DNA of 64,000 nt, taken from positions 1,775,976 through 1,839,975 of the forward strand of contig NC_090616.1 of NCBI RefSeq assembly GCF_004359215.1. Reading direction: 5' to 3'. Shown one piece after another: positions 21,389 to 33,055 of this stretch. A program made the position numbers and the translations under genes. The notes below the pieces were generated by a model, which saw only the letters and a list, made by a program, of their open reading frames with translations, did no database searches and had not been told where the DNA came from. Position 1 is the first letter of the stretch; each line of letters starts with the position of its first letter. This stretch comes from Bremia lactucae (lineage: Eukaryota > Oomycota > Peronosporomycetes > Peronosporales > Peronosporaceae).

Positions 21389-22095
21389 NNNNNNNNNNNN
21401 NNNNNNNNNNNNNNNNNNNNNNNNNNNNNNNNNNNNNNNNNNNNNNNNNNNNNNNNNNNNNNNNNNNNNNNNNNNNNNNNNNNNNNNNNNNNNNNNNNNN
21501 NNNNNNNNNNNNNNNNNNNNNNNNNNNNNNNNNNNNNNNNNNNNNNNNNNNNNNNNNNNNNNNNNNNNNNNNNNNNNNNNNNNNNNNNNNNNNNNNNNNN
21601 NNNNNNNNNNNNNNNNNNNNNNNNNNNNNNNNNNNNNNNNNNNNNNNNNNNNNNNNNNNNNNNNNNNNNNNNNNNNNNNNNNNNNNNNNNNNNNNNNNNN
21701 NNNNNNNNNNNNNNNNNNNNNNNNNNNNNNNNNNNNNNNNNNNNNNNNNNNNNNNNNNNNNNNNNNNNNNNNNNNNNNNNNNNNNNNNNNNNNNNNNNNN
21801 NNNNNNNNNNNNNNNNNNNNNNNNNNNNNNNNNNNNNNNNNNNNNNNNNNNNNNNNNNNNNNNNNNNNNNNNNNNNNNNNNNNNNNNNNNNNNNNNNNNN
21901 NNNNNNNNNNNNNNNNNNNNNNNNNNNNNNNNNNNNNNNNNNNNNNNNNNNNNNNNNNNNNNNNNNNNNNNNNNNNNNNNNNNNNNNNNNNNNNNNNNNN
22001 NNNNNNNNNNNNNNNNNNNNNNNNNNNNNNNNNNNNNNNNNNNNNNNNNNNNNNNNNNNNNNNNNNNNNNNNNNNNNNNNNNNNNNNNNNNNNNN
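21389..22095. other. Assembly gap (707 N)
   Basis: By comparison with the lipase-2 unit, 2145 bp should lie between the flanks. The gap is therefore under-sized or the copy carries a deletion of about 1.4 kb. Confidence 0.99.
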
Positions 22096-22784
22096 TGCTT
22101 GTCACTGTGGTTAGGAGCTACAAAGCACTTCTTCGCAATTAAGCATGCAAGCGATAATTAAGTCGGCGTAATCCGCTCAAGGCTGTAACGTTTTACGACT
22201 AGCCGTTGCTGCGTGAATGTATCGAACGCAAAGGACATTGCCGCTCTAGATTTTCAGTTAATTTTAATGATTGACTTCGAGGTAGTCCAGGTATTACTAA
22301 GGTGACTTGTGTTAGACACGATAAATAAATGCATGCTATGTATGTAACGGCGCGGTCGTCACATACTTATTATTACCAACAAGAGGATTAACAAAGCGCA
22401 TGAATAACTAAAGGTGCCCCGTTACATATTCCATGTGTTGCCCACTATCAGGCGTCAATCTGCTTATTAACGGACTTGAGCTCACACTCTCTACGGCCGA
22501 TCTTAACAGTAAAGTAAAGCAGATCGGTCAGAGAACTTATATTTAAATTTGAAATAATATATGTATTGATTAATCGTTCAACGAGGCACCATTAACTAGT
22601 TTCTAATAAATGCAAGTTAATCGAGGCCTTAAAACCTTACGCAGACAGGATTCTAAAAATATTAGCTTTTAGGGTCTGGCTAGACTAAGGCATCAGAATT
22701 GAGAGAAATAAAACAATTAATAAATTTAACGCCTGCGTAACGATCTTCAATCTACTACTGACTTTATTATATAAATAACATATT

Positions 22785-23091
22785 ATGTATGGCGTACCGC
22801 ACGAAATGTCTTTTAAGGTTGATTTACACTAAAATCAACTAATTGAAGGGCATCAATATTACCAAGTTTGGTAATCATTCCCCATATAAATAATAATATT
22901 ATTTTACAATCAAGAGGAAATAAATACATAAGTCCAAAATTATCATCTTTATGAATTATTTGTATTATTAGGTCCAATATTACCGAACTTAGTAATATTG
23001 ATGCCATGAGACATTAACTCTATTGATAGATTTTTTTAAGTCTAAATCAACCTTAAAAAGACACGATCGTGCGATACGCCATACACAGTCT
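22785..23091. repeat. Inverted-repeat element resembling a MITE
   Basis: Arms of about 100-120 bp (about 22785-22878 and 22972-23091) are imperfect reverse complements. Outer ends carry TGTATGGCGTACCGCACGA and its near complement; inner parts share GGCATCAATATTAC and TTAAGGTTGATTTA. There is no coding capacity. Related termini appear at 23320-23350 and an internal fragment at 20400-20480, suggesting a small repeat family. Target-site duplications are not clear. Confidence 0.6.
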
Positions 23092-23431
23092 GTAATTGAT
23101 ATTATGAATTGCGATATACCTCGATTAACTTGCATTAATCAGTACTACTAAATGATGCCCATTGAAAGATCAGTCAATAAAAATAATAATAAAAATATAT
23201 AAATTAAAGCTCCGACAAATAAGAAAGACTTTCGGATTATCGGCTGTAGAAAGTATGACCTCAAGTCCATTAATAAGAAGATTGACGCATGACAGTGGCC
23301 AATACATGGAAATTCTAAAGCACCTTAGAAGACACGATCTGCGGTGAGCCACACATAGTAATAATAAATATGTGAAGACAGACCAGTAGAAGACATAACA
23401 AGCAAATCTTTATCGTTCTATTATAATCAAT
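23092..23431. other. AT-rich spacer before the right arm
   Basis: No gene is supported. Near 23320-23350 a terminus like that of the neighbouring inverted-repeat element occurs. Confidence 0.5.
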
Positions 23432-24598
23432 CTTAGTAATACCTGGACTACCTCGAAGTCATCATCAAAACTTAACTGAAAATCTAGAGCGGCAATGTCC
23501 TTTGCGTTCGATACATTCACGCAGCAACGGCAAGTCGTAAAACGTTACGGCCTTGAGCGGATTACGCCGACTTAATTATCGCTTGCATACTCAATTGCGA
23601 AGAAGAGCTTTGTAGCTCCTAACCACAGTGACAAGCACTCGATGTTTAAAGTATCTTCTCCCGTACTAAGTGCATACAGAAAAGTCTAAATAATTGTACG
23701 AGAAGCACTATTTTTAATCTTTGCAAAACTTCTCGTCTTCAAGCTATGTCGTTCATAGAGCCTTTTGCGCGTCTCTCTCTTTAATAGGATTGCAATAAAA
23801 TAGCAGCCAGATGAACAGACGTTTTTGATCAGCTAATATTGGCGAGTGCCCTCTTTCGAGTCATAGCTGTCGTATCGCCTTAGCGTTAGCAATATTGTTG
23901 AGTATTAGAGGGAGACAAACAGCTTTTCGTTGATGATTTTGTGTATTTTCATGCAGTAAGTTGCTTATTATTTATTGCGTGCTTATGCGGAAGTCATGAA
24001 TGCATCATGGCATGATGCAATCGCCCGATGCCAGACAATTTGAAGCTTTGGCAAAAGGGTATCAGTTCCGTTCATAATGTCTCCAGTACACTGCGATGTG
24101 ACGTACTACTGTTAGTCATGCTCGTCCTTAGCGCTAATAGATTGAGGATGTAACTCTTCTGTAAACACTACGTCGAACACGTGACGCTATATTTTTCTAA
24201 GATTTTTCCAATCAAACGACAAAAGTTGGATGTACTTTTTAATACATTGTCATACAAGTAGGAATTTTTGGAAACATTGACTTGAAAAGCGGGATAGCGT
24301 CATGTGAGATAATGAAGGTCGAATCACTGAAAGAAAATTATATTTACGGCCACGTCTTAGAAACATGACCGATAATGCCATTTGCCGATCATAATAGTAA
24401 ATAGCTCCATCTGTTGTTTACAGGCCAAGCTGTGAGTCTACAGCGGATGTTCCCATGGACAAGAATTTCTAAGACGCAAGCATCCTTTACATTAGATTGA
24501 TTTCTAATTGCCGTAGAAGCAATTACCACGCTTGTCTACCACCAAAAAGTTGGCCACTTTGTTAACCACTTGTCAATTCTCTTCGTTTCGACGTTGTA

Positions 24599-26032
24599 AT
24601 GTTGACACTCTTCTCCTTTGCACTCTTGGCACTATCCATTGTTTTACCCGCACATGCATCAAACCGATTCCCTATCATCCTGGTCCATGGATTTACCGGA
24701 TGGGGTCGCGACGAGCTTAACGGTTTTCGCTATTGGGGCGGACTCCAGGGAGACTTTGAAACCAAGCTCAACGATCAAGGATACACTGTCTACACTGCTG
24801 CCGTTGGTCCCTTTTCCAGCAATTGGGATCGTGCATGTGAGCTTTATGCTGTTATTAAAGGCGGTCAAGTCGACTACGGCCAGATACACTCGACGACTTA
24901 CAATCATTTTCGCTTTGGACGCAACTACACCGGATTGTATCCCCAGTGGGGCACAACCAACTCAGATGGCTCCATCAACAAGGTCCACCTTGTAGGGCAC
25001 AGCATGGGTGGCCAGACCATTCGAATGCTCGCTCAAATGCTTGCTTATGGCACCACTGGTGCTCCCACTGTAGAGGACCGGTTGTCCCATCCGCTATTCA
25101 AAGGAGGAAAGAAATGGGTGCACTCGATCACGACCATTTCAACGCCCAATCAAGGCACGACCTTGAGTGATGGCTTCTCGGTGATTGGAAACAGTGTCAA
25201 AAACCTCTTTGCAGGTTTGGCGAATGTCATGGGTCTTGTCGGAGATAGTGTCTCATTGATTTACGATGCCAAAATGGACCAGTGGAACATTTCTCCGAAA
25301 AAGTCGAACGAATCCATTTCAGCGTATCTGGACCGTGTCTTTTCAAGCCCCATCTTTGCTCGAGGCTTCCGCGACATCAGTCTCTGGAGCCTATCTACTG
25401 GTGGGGCCAAAGAGGAGGCCACGTGGGTAACAACGCTTAGTGATGTATATTACTATAGTTATAGCAATGTGGACACGTTTGAGACCCTCGACATTCTCCT
25501 GCGAAAAGTTTCATTGCCGAATCTTTTTACTATGTCGCTTCCATTGCGCCCCTTTGGTTTATTTCTAGGTGGACGGTATGCAACGGATCAGCTCCACCTT
25601 TCAAATGCGTGGCAACCCAATGACGGGGTTGTTAATACAATTTCAATGGCTAATGACGGAATTGGAACGAGCGTCCCTTTCAATGGAATCTCACTACCTG
25701 GAAAGTGGAACGAAATGCCTCAACTTCAACAATTGGACCACCTCGCAATCATCGGTGTGACTATCCGCTCGCAAGTACTAGATCTATACACAGGTCATGC
25801 AGCTCTTTTGTATGCACTCCCGGATAGGGCTGACAGCTCGCGGCGATTGACAGACGCGCCGAAAGCTGTGGCACAGCTGCATGCCGCCATCTCGAATCTG
25901 AATGCAGCATCGACGAATCTAAATACCGAATCTAATCTCGCGTTGTTGTGTCAGAATCCCGCCAACACCTATCAACAGAGTTATTGTGCAAATATGATAA
26001 ATCTGCGTCCACACGGCGTCTTCAAGAATTGA
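24599..26032 (+). CDS. Secreted triacylglycerol lipase of bacterial type, copy 4
   Basis: A 477-residue intronless lipase, partner of copy 2 in the other arm. It has a signal peptide (hydrophobic to about residue 21), HGFTGWG, GHSMGG with Ser135, Asp342 in NDG and His381 in LDHL, and the four candidate zinc ligands Asp77, His97, His103 and Asp227. Differences from copy 2 are mostly conservative and scattered, with the C terminus most divergent (ends GVFKN). The upstream 500 bp match those of copy 2, so both probably share regulation. It converges on pseudogene 5. Confidence 0.93.
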   Translation: MLTLFSFALLALSIVLPAHASNRFPIILVHGFTGWGRDELNGFRYWGGLQGDFETKLNDQGYTVYTAAVGPFSSNWDRACELYAVIKGGQVDYGQIHSTTYNHFRFGRNYTGLYPQWGTTNSDGSINKVHLVGHSMGGQTIRMLAQMLAYGTTGAPTVEDRLSHPLFKGGKKWVHSITTISTPNQGTTLSDGFSVIGNSVKNLFAGLANVMGLVGDSVSLIYDAKMDQWNISPKKSNESISAYLDRVFSSPIFARGFRDISLWSLSTGGAKEEATWVTTLSDVYYYSYSNVDTFETLDILLRKVSLPNLFTMSLPLRPFGLFLGGRYATDQLHLSNAWQPNDGVVNTISMANDGIGTSVPFNGISLPGKWNEMPQLQQLDHLAIIGVTIRSQVLDLYTGHAALLYALPDRADSSRRLTDAPKAVAQLHAAISNLNAASTNLNTESNLALLCQNPANTYQQSYCANMINLRPHGVFKN

Positions 26033-26232
26033 AAACGTGTCGTATTCGCAAAAAAGTTCCTGTTAATAGTGTCGAAACCCAATAATGACTTTTCTAATGC
26101 AGTCGTTAAAATTAAGCTTTCAAATGCTCTTCTTGCGTTAAAATTAAGCTTTCAAAGGCTCTTCTTTTGTCGCGAGTGAATGCAAAGTGCAAAGACGAAT
26201 GTAGCTAGTTAAAGACTTAAATGGCTGGCTGA

Positions 26233-26454
26233 GTGCCGCTGCCTTTGAACTGGTTAGAGGCTGCCATGATCCGCCAGTCGACGGCACTATTGGGAGGTAG
26301 CAGAGCATTCGAGTTTGCCATGTGTCTTGTGCAAGGCTTGCCGCTGACTCTCGAATGCGCAAAGGACAATGCTCCAGCTCAATCTCTCACGGTTCTCAAA
26401 TTTTATCTAAAACTTCTACTTGAAAGTATTTCGACGGAACGAAGTGCGCCTTAG
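26233..26454 (+). CDS. Hypothetical 73-aa frame, right-arm copy
   Basis: Counterpart of 17274-17495 with four substitutions and an unbroken frame. It lies in the same convergent intergenic position. No function is recognised, and it may be non-coding. Confidence 0.25.
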   Translation: MPLPLNWLEAAMIRQSTALLGGSRAFEFAMCLVQGLPLTLECAKDNAPAQSLTVLKFYLKLLLESISTERSAP

Positions 26455-26573
26455 TATAACAGAATCTTGATTTAAAGTGCACAATTATTATTCAAATTTG
26501 TCAAAACGATAACCTTGACAAAATACGATGAAAAGCTAAAACGTTAGACTTTGAATCGCCATGATCACAACAC

Positions 26574-27994
26574 TCATCCTCGGAGACGATTCAAGGAATC
26601 AGCTTCGAGCATCTTGGCGCGGTAGCTCTATTTACGCGCGTCTGTCGCATTCTGACACAACAACGCGAGATCAGCTTTTGTCTTTACCCTTATCGTAGCT
26701 TGAGACAAATCCTTCATGGCAGCATCGAGCTGTGCAACTGCTTCAGGTTCGGTGGTCAATTGGCGCGAGGGGATGACTCTCGTCGGCAGTGCATCTAAAA
26801 GCGCTGAATGGACTTTGTACAAAGTCAGCACTTGCGTGTGGAGGGTCACTCCAACGATCGCAAGGTGGTCTAGTCGATTTACTTGAGGCATCATGTGCCA
26901 CCTTCCAATTTGCTGACGTGTCTGTGAATACGATGCTAGGTCCAACTCCGTCCGACGCCATTGAAATTGTGTTGACAATGCCATCATTAGGCTGCCAGTC
27001 CGTCGAAAGCTGGAGCTGATCGGTTGTATAGCGACTTCCAATAAAAGCGCTAAATGGTCGCAATGGTAGCAACATGGTTACGAGATTAGGCCGGGATACT
27101 TTGCGTAGGAGAATGTCTAGTGATTCAAATATAACTAACGTGCGATAGCTATAGTAATACATATCACTAAGCGTTGTTACCCACGTTACCTCCTCTTTGG
27201 CCCCACTGGTAGATAGGCTCCAGAGACTGATGTCGCGAAACCCTCGAGCAAAGATGGGGCTTGAAAAGACACGGTCCAGATATTCTGGAATGGGTTCATT
27301 CCACTCTTTTGGAGATATACCCCAATGTTCCAACTTGGCATCGTAAAACATGGAGCCACTATCTCCAAGGAGACCTACGACATTTAAAAGACCTACAAAG
27401 AGGTTCTTGACATTGTTTCCAATCACCGAGATGCCATCACCCAAAGTCGTGCCTTGATTGGGCGTTGAAATCGTTGTGATCGAGTGGACCCATTTCTTTC
27501 CTCCTTTGAACAGTGGATGGGACAACGGGTCCAGCAGTGGTGCCATAAGCAAGCATTTGAGCGAGCATTCGAATGGTCTGGCCTTCCATGCTGTGCCCTA
27601 CAAGGTGGACCTTGTTGATGGAGCCATCTGAGTTGGTTGTACCCCACTGGGGATACAATCCAGTATAGTTGCGTCCATAGCGAAAATGGTTGTAAGTCGT
27701 CGAGTGTATCTGGCCATAGTCGACTTGACCGCCTTTAATAATAGCATAGAGCTCACACGCACGATCCCAATTGCTGGAAAAGGGGCCAACGGCAGCAGTG
27801 TAGACCGTGTAACCTTGACCTTTGAGCTCTGTTTCAAAGTCACCCTGGAGTCCACCCCAATAGCGAAAACCATTGAGTTCGTCGCGACCCCATCCAAGAA
27901 ACCCATTGACCAAAATGAGTGGAAATTGGTTACTTGCGTTCGTAGGAAGCGCTACGGCGAGAACTAGTACTACGAGATGCAGTAGTATTGTCAT
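26574..27994 (-). pseudogene. Lipase copy 5, pseudogene
   Basis: The right-arm counterpart of lipase 1, starting with the same Met and signal peptide. Three lesions disable it: a net 14-bp deletion near 27533 (after GTT, removing the GAPTVED segment and shifting frame), a 1-bp gain near 26909 before the catalytic His region, and a nonsense TAG at 26628-26630 replacing Gln 18 or so residues before the end. Ser135 in GHSM is intact, but the following Gly is Glu (GHSMEG), itself probably damaging. It retains NGFLGWG as in copy 1. Confidence 0.92.
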
Positions 27995-28374
27995 GAATGA
28001 ACAAGGAATTGAATAGTGTGAAGCTTCTCGACGGACGTCGATGTCAAAAAATGAATTTTCTGCTGCCTTTCGACTCCTTTTCTGCAAAAGCAGCCTATCT
28101 AATTCTTCGAATTGGAAACCAAGTTTTACACAAACACACGCTTAAAGGGTGTTCCAAGCTTCAAATCATAACCTAAGGAACTTTTATGGCGTTGACGCGA
28201 TCCCAATTAAAAACCATCCGGACATTTTCTCCGTTTTTTGTAAGAAGATTGTGACCAGAAAGACACTTGAAGACACATGACAATTCCTTGCATTAATAGT
28301 TCATGATTTGATGGCTTTCAAGCAAAGAAATTATTCCGATTTTGCCTTTCAGAATTTACTAAGGTAGCGATCAT

Positions 28375-28560
28375 TTGGGCTCGAGACATGATCTCATCCT
28401 CTGTATGGTCTGGCTTGAACGCAATGAGCCATGGATCGATTGGAGGTCTAAGACCTTAGGAGCCACGCGCAATGTTTCTTCTCGACATACTGACGGTCGA
28501 GACCCTCAAAGTCAACAACCAGCTAGGAACGAGGCTCTGCTGTCATGTCAAGGTGAGTAA
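28375..28560 (+). pseudogene. Gyp3 protease fragment
   Basis: RHDLILCMVWLERNEPWIDW matches the end of a Gypsy retropepsin and closely resembles 36340-36450 at the DNA level. Only this fragment is present, wedged between the lipase arm and a Gyp2 element. Confidence 0.7.
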
Positions 28561-28569
28561 CCGCGCCAG

Positions 28570-30340
28570 TGAACAAGATAACACGCTCGCTGCCCCTTCA
28601 CATTACGGTGCGTTCCACAAGAAACGTTGACCACCGTGGGAATCTACCAATAGTTGTGGTGGAGAAGGAAACTTTAGATCCGAACCGTGTGTCGGATCTA
28701 GAGTCGAAGATCGACAAACTCGACCGCTACCTCCATGAATTGGAGGAGCGTCTTGAACACGAGCGCGGTAATCTTCACTCGTTGGAGTGAATGGTTCAAA
28801 ATCACTATATCGAACGGTCAGAAAACCGTTCGAAGAGGGCGTACTCAATGTTAGAGTATGAACGGAAATATCACGCTCTCGTCAGCTCATCCCGGTTTCG
28901 AGGATTGTCGGACCCGACATAAGAATCTCCAAATTAAGCATGAGAATCTGCTCGTGACCACATATATCTCTTAGGGTTTCTTGGAAAGAGTGGTAAGATC
29001 CGTCGTCGGAAAAAATAGCGTACTGATGGTACGGGCGGAGCCGACACATTGCCTCTGCGATGCAGTACACGGAATGGTCCAATAAACTTGTGTAGTAGTT
29101 TACTACTACCCACATTAGTGACTACACATTAAGGTAAGTTTGCTGTAGACTGTGGTATTAGATCATTATTTCAATAAAGAACATTTGCTCTTCCAAGTTT
29201 GTCTGCGCTCCGTTTCTGACGATCCACCGCATTAGCAATGGAATCCTGTACGAAACGAATTACTGATTCTAAAGCAGTGTGAAGTGGACTTGTACTGAAA
29301 CAGTACAAGTCGCAGTGCCCCGTTACAAGTGTGCTTTGTGCTCACTGCCATGAGATCTTTCACATCCTCGATGTCGATTGCTTCGACATCGACATCAATC
29401 TTGTCGCTGTTAACTTCGACGCATGAGGAGTACGAGCCAGAAATGACTTTGCTCGTGCGAGTCCATCCCGCCCCCCCCTAAAGTAAAGGATCCCTCTAAT
29501 TGGGTGGGTATGTGTGGATGGCGTAGGCCATTACTGAAAAACGGTGTATGCGTTGTAGGCGCATGCACCAAATTGTTGATGACAAATTCGACCATCGGTA
29601 AAAACCCGCTCCGATTCGGATACGATTCGACGTAAATTCGAAGTATCTCTTCAAAGGACGCGATTTACGTGTTCCGTCTGACCATCTGTCTCTGGATGAC
29701 CAGAAGTTGACATGTGCTCCGAGAGACCGGAACACGAATTGCCAAAATTCAGCCGTGAACCGTGAATCTCTATCCGAGACCAGTTCACGGGGTAAACCGT
29801 GGAGTTTGAATACCGTGTCGATATAGACGCGGTCACAGCCCGGAGCCGTGTACGACTTTGGTACTGCAACAAGATGTACTATCTTGCTGAATCTGTCTAC
29901 AGAAACAAGGAATTTGTTGTTTTAGTGATCGTCTTCGGAAAATCTGAAGACGAAGTCCATAGATACGGACTAACATTCTGCCGGAAGTGGTAGAGGTTGG
30001 AGAGGTGCACGGGATGAAAGGCTGACTTCACCTGTAGACATACCTTGCAAGCACGAATGACGAACTGATACTGGAGGGGTCAGTAAAAGTCGCGACTTAC
30101 TGTGACATGAGCTTTCCCACGTCCAGGATGTCCACTTGTTGGTGCATCGTGACACTCATACATGATGTGCAAGCGAAAATCATTGTGATTAGGACGACGA
30201 CACGTGGAGTATCGCCGGCAACGGCTGTGTAGTCGGTATGCCGCTGCTTGTTGTGCATCGATCCGATGACGATCAATACGACGGCGGTAAATCCATAATA
30301 AATTAATCCAAGGATTCATCAGATGATCCATTAACGCAGA
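28570..30340 (-). pseudogene. Gyp2-C integrase and chromodomain start (broken)
   Basis: Zinc region near 30080-30180 (HIMYECHDAPTSGHPGRGK), core at 29410-29870 (STSGHPETDGQTEHVNRVL around the catalytic Glu), GPY/F end at 28882-29115 (CRLRPYHQYAIFSDDGSYHS), and chromodomain start LLVDSHGGQRFL near 28605-28650. Several frame changes. On the plus strand 28640-28790 is open with a heptad pattern (see the antisense entries). Confidence 0.82.
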
Positions 30341-31745
30341 AGATCTTTATCGTCTATGTAGGCTTTCTTTATGTCATCAAACAAAGTTGATCACGGGACA
30401 CTTGTAATGAGTGTTGCAACAGTGGGATTATTTTTACTGTTGGAGTGCGCAGCCGGCTCGAAGTAGGGTCGGCGTGATAACGCATCAGCGGCAACATAAA
30501 GACGTCCTGGTTAATATTCACCGGAGAAATTATACTCATCAAAAAAGGGTAGCCTCTTTGTCGAAACGTGTGGTCTGTTTACGGCCGTGCGTAATGATGC
30601 ATGGTTCGTATATACGATGAACGGTCTATCTCCTCGGAGATAGACCTTAATTTAGCCAGTGCACAATTCATGGCAAGGAGTTCCTTGTCATGTACTGGGG
30701 TAATTGCGTTCAGCTGGTTGCAGCTGACGCGATTTGTAACAAACGACGCGCTCCGCACCGTCTGCATCGTATTGCATTAACGCACAGCCGATTGTGAAAT
30801 CGCTGGGCTTACATACCACATGGAATGATTTATTTTGATCTGCAATCGCCAAAATGAACGATTGCATCAAGCTTTGCTTGATACCTTCAAACGAACGCTG
30901 AAAATCAGCGTTCCATTAATATTTCGCGTCATTTTTTAAGAGACGAGAAAGACGAACTGTCATTTCGGCATAAATGCGGGAGTACTCGTGCAAGTACACC
31001 GCTAATCCAAGGAACTTTTTTAGTCCCTTGGCATCGACTAGAACTGGCCAGTCGCTAATTGCCTTGAAATTTTCGGGATCAAGGTTCACGCCGTGTTTGC
31101 TGACGATGCACCCAAGAAGTGGTATTTCGCTTGCAGCGAATTACCACTTTTAGAGATTTGCGTACAACTTATGCTTTTGCATAAGTGTAAGAACCCTGCC
31201 TGACGAACATTAATTTTATGAACTTTCACGTCCGTCTTTCCGTTCATGGCCCGGCTTTGGACGAATACATCGTCAAAATAACTCGGTGCGAATGCTCGCA
31301 CCCGTCTCAACAGATTTGTTATGCATCTGTTGAATGTTGCAGGGGCGTTACTAAGCCTCTGTGGCATTACTAGCCAATACCACTGGGAGTGCTCCCTGCT
31401 GTGTACGGGATATCCCGTTCACGCATAAGGATCTGATAAAATCCATTCATCAGATCTATAGACGAAAAGATCGTACTCTTAGATATACCATCTATAATTA
31501 CGTCTCTTATAGGTATCGGCATTTTAGCCGGCACCGTTGCAGCATTCAGTTTATACAATGCGAGCACTATCCGACACCCTCCTGTGGACTTTCGCACACA
31601 GAAGGTGAGAGAGCTATGTGAGGAGGTTGACTCTCTTCCATGGCCCGCTATAAATTGATCGATAAAGAATTTATCGATCGCAAGTACTTGTTCACGAGGC
31701 AGCGGACACTGCTTCATGACACAGTACTTCGAGCCCTGTTTGAGC
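30341..31745 (-). pseudogene. Gyp2-C RT and RNase H (broken)
   Basis: RT: MKQCPLPREQVLAIDKFFID and LTFCVRKSTGGCRIVLALYK at 31370-31717, then YFDDVFVQSR at 31200-31290. RNase H: FHVVCKPSDFTIGCALMQYD and HDKELLAMNCALAKLR at 30600-30870. A near-palindrome GGTCTATCTCCTCGGAGATA lies at about 30625. Confidence 0.85.
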
Positions 31746-31799
31746 TCGATTTCATGTCGAGTGCCTTATCCTTAGGCAATTCGCATGGAACTGTTTCAA

Positions 31800-33055
31800 A
31801 GAACACATCCCTGAACTCAATCAAATTTTTCTATATTTGGATTTGTGTTAAGTGACTGCCAGAATTGATTAGTATATCTCGCAATCCGAGTCTTCACATC
31901 GAGGACTTTTTCGTCCACCGATGAGCTGCTGAGAACCCGTTCGTTCTCTGCAAAAATTACCGCTGACCGAATGTCGGTTACGTAATCGTCCTCTGTGACG
32001 AGTACGCAGATATGCTTGATTTTACCACCATGCAGATCTCTCAAGAACCGATTAGGTTCTAGGGTTGGTAATTGAGTCATCTCCGAAGTTAACTTCGAAG
32101 GCGCATACAGATCAAGAGTATAAGCGCCTACTCTTGATCCGTCATTAACCAAGACATTCGATGTCTCGATTTCTACCTGGGAATTATCCACAGGCTGCCG
32201 ATGGATTAATCCCTCAGAATGCTGAAGTCTTGTCACTTTAACACTAACTATTGAAGGAAATTTCTCCTCAAGTACGTGGTGACTTGTTCCCTCAACGTCT
32301 TCCAATTGTGATTGCTATCACAGTCGGGTTCTCTACAATCGACTCTCATCTCGACCTAGGATCATCGTGTTGTCCATTTTAGACAACCGGTATCTTCCTT
32401 GAATGTCGCCCGCCAGGCGTACATTCATGTCTCAATCAACTCGAATTCTTCGAGTGGTGGACCTTCGGCGCTGCCTGTGCATCGCACAGCCGCCGGCAGC
32501 TGACTCAACAGTGTTATTATTAATCACACTGTGATCTTGCCGTCGTACTAACGACTGTACCACAAGTGATGCCGTCGCACTCACTCGTAGTACATCCACA
32601 CATGGTCGCTCTAAGACGTTCATCAGATGGCCATCTGATGAACAAGTGGGAAGCATCTTTACGGATCGATGCTGCCAGCTGATTCTTGGCTCATATTTTT
32701 TGAGCCAAGGAGAAAACCAAGAATGACATCAAATTTGTCATCCAAAATCCAGTACGATGAAATCATCACGTACTGTGAATCTTTTAACGTGTTACGAAAT
32801 TTCACTACGCGTTTCATTGCTGTTATAGATGCGCCTGGCGCTAGATGCACTGTCATCCTCGTTGGAGGGATATCGCGCTCAACATATTTAAGCTTACGAT
32901 CCTCTAGCGACTGGCGACAAATAAAATTATTTGACGCTCCGTAGTCCACTAGGGCTCTATGTAGCAAGTCATTTGTCACTTTCAACTTCAAGGTGATGAG
33001 GGATACCTTATCATCAGGTGCAGAGACATCTCATGATTGTTTGTCTAGAGCAACT
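31800..33055 (-). pseudogene. Gyp2-C protease and linker (broken)
   Basis: LVDYGASNNFICRQSL at about 32910-32960 carries the D-x-G-A-S form of the retropepsin active site, and FDVILGFLLGSKNMS near 32690-32740 the second conserved segment. A long acidic linker to RT follows at 31817-32650. Confidence 0.75.

Larger units (their letters stand above)
20995..22304. repeat. Third, incomplete copy of the lipase-2 unit
   Basis: In the same orientation as the lipase-2 unit: 3' flank and C-terminal codons are present up to 21388, then a gap, then 22096-22304 matches the unit's upstream end (20105-20310). It lies as a direct repeat of the left arm in the spacer. Confidence 0.85.
23432..28372 (-). repeat. 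Right arm of the lipase inverted duplication
   Basis: Reverse complement of 15130-20310, carrying lipase 4 (plus), the second copy of the 73-codon frame and lipase pseudogene 5 (minus). The right boundary at 28372 coincides with the start of a Gyp3 protease fragment. Confidence 0.9.

Noticed and set aside
31361..31855. Plus-strand frames opposite Gyp2-C RT
   Set aside because: The minus strand carries unmistakable RT motifs and the plus frames change between copies C and E.
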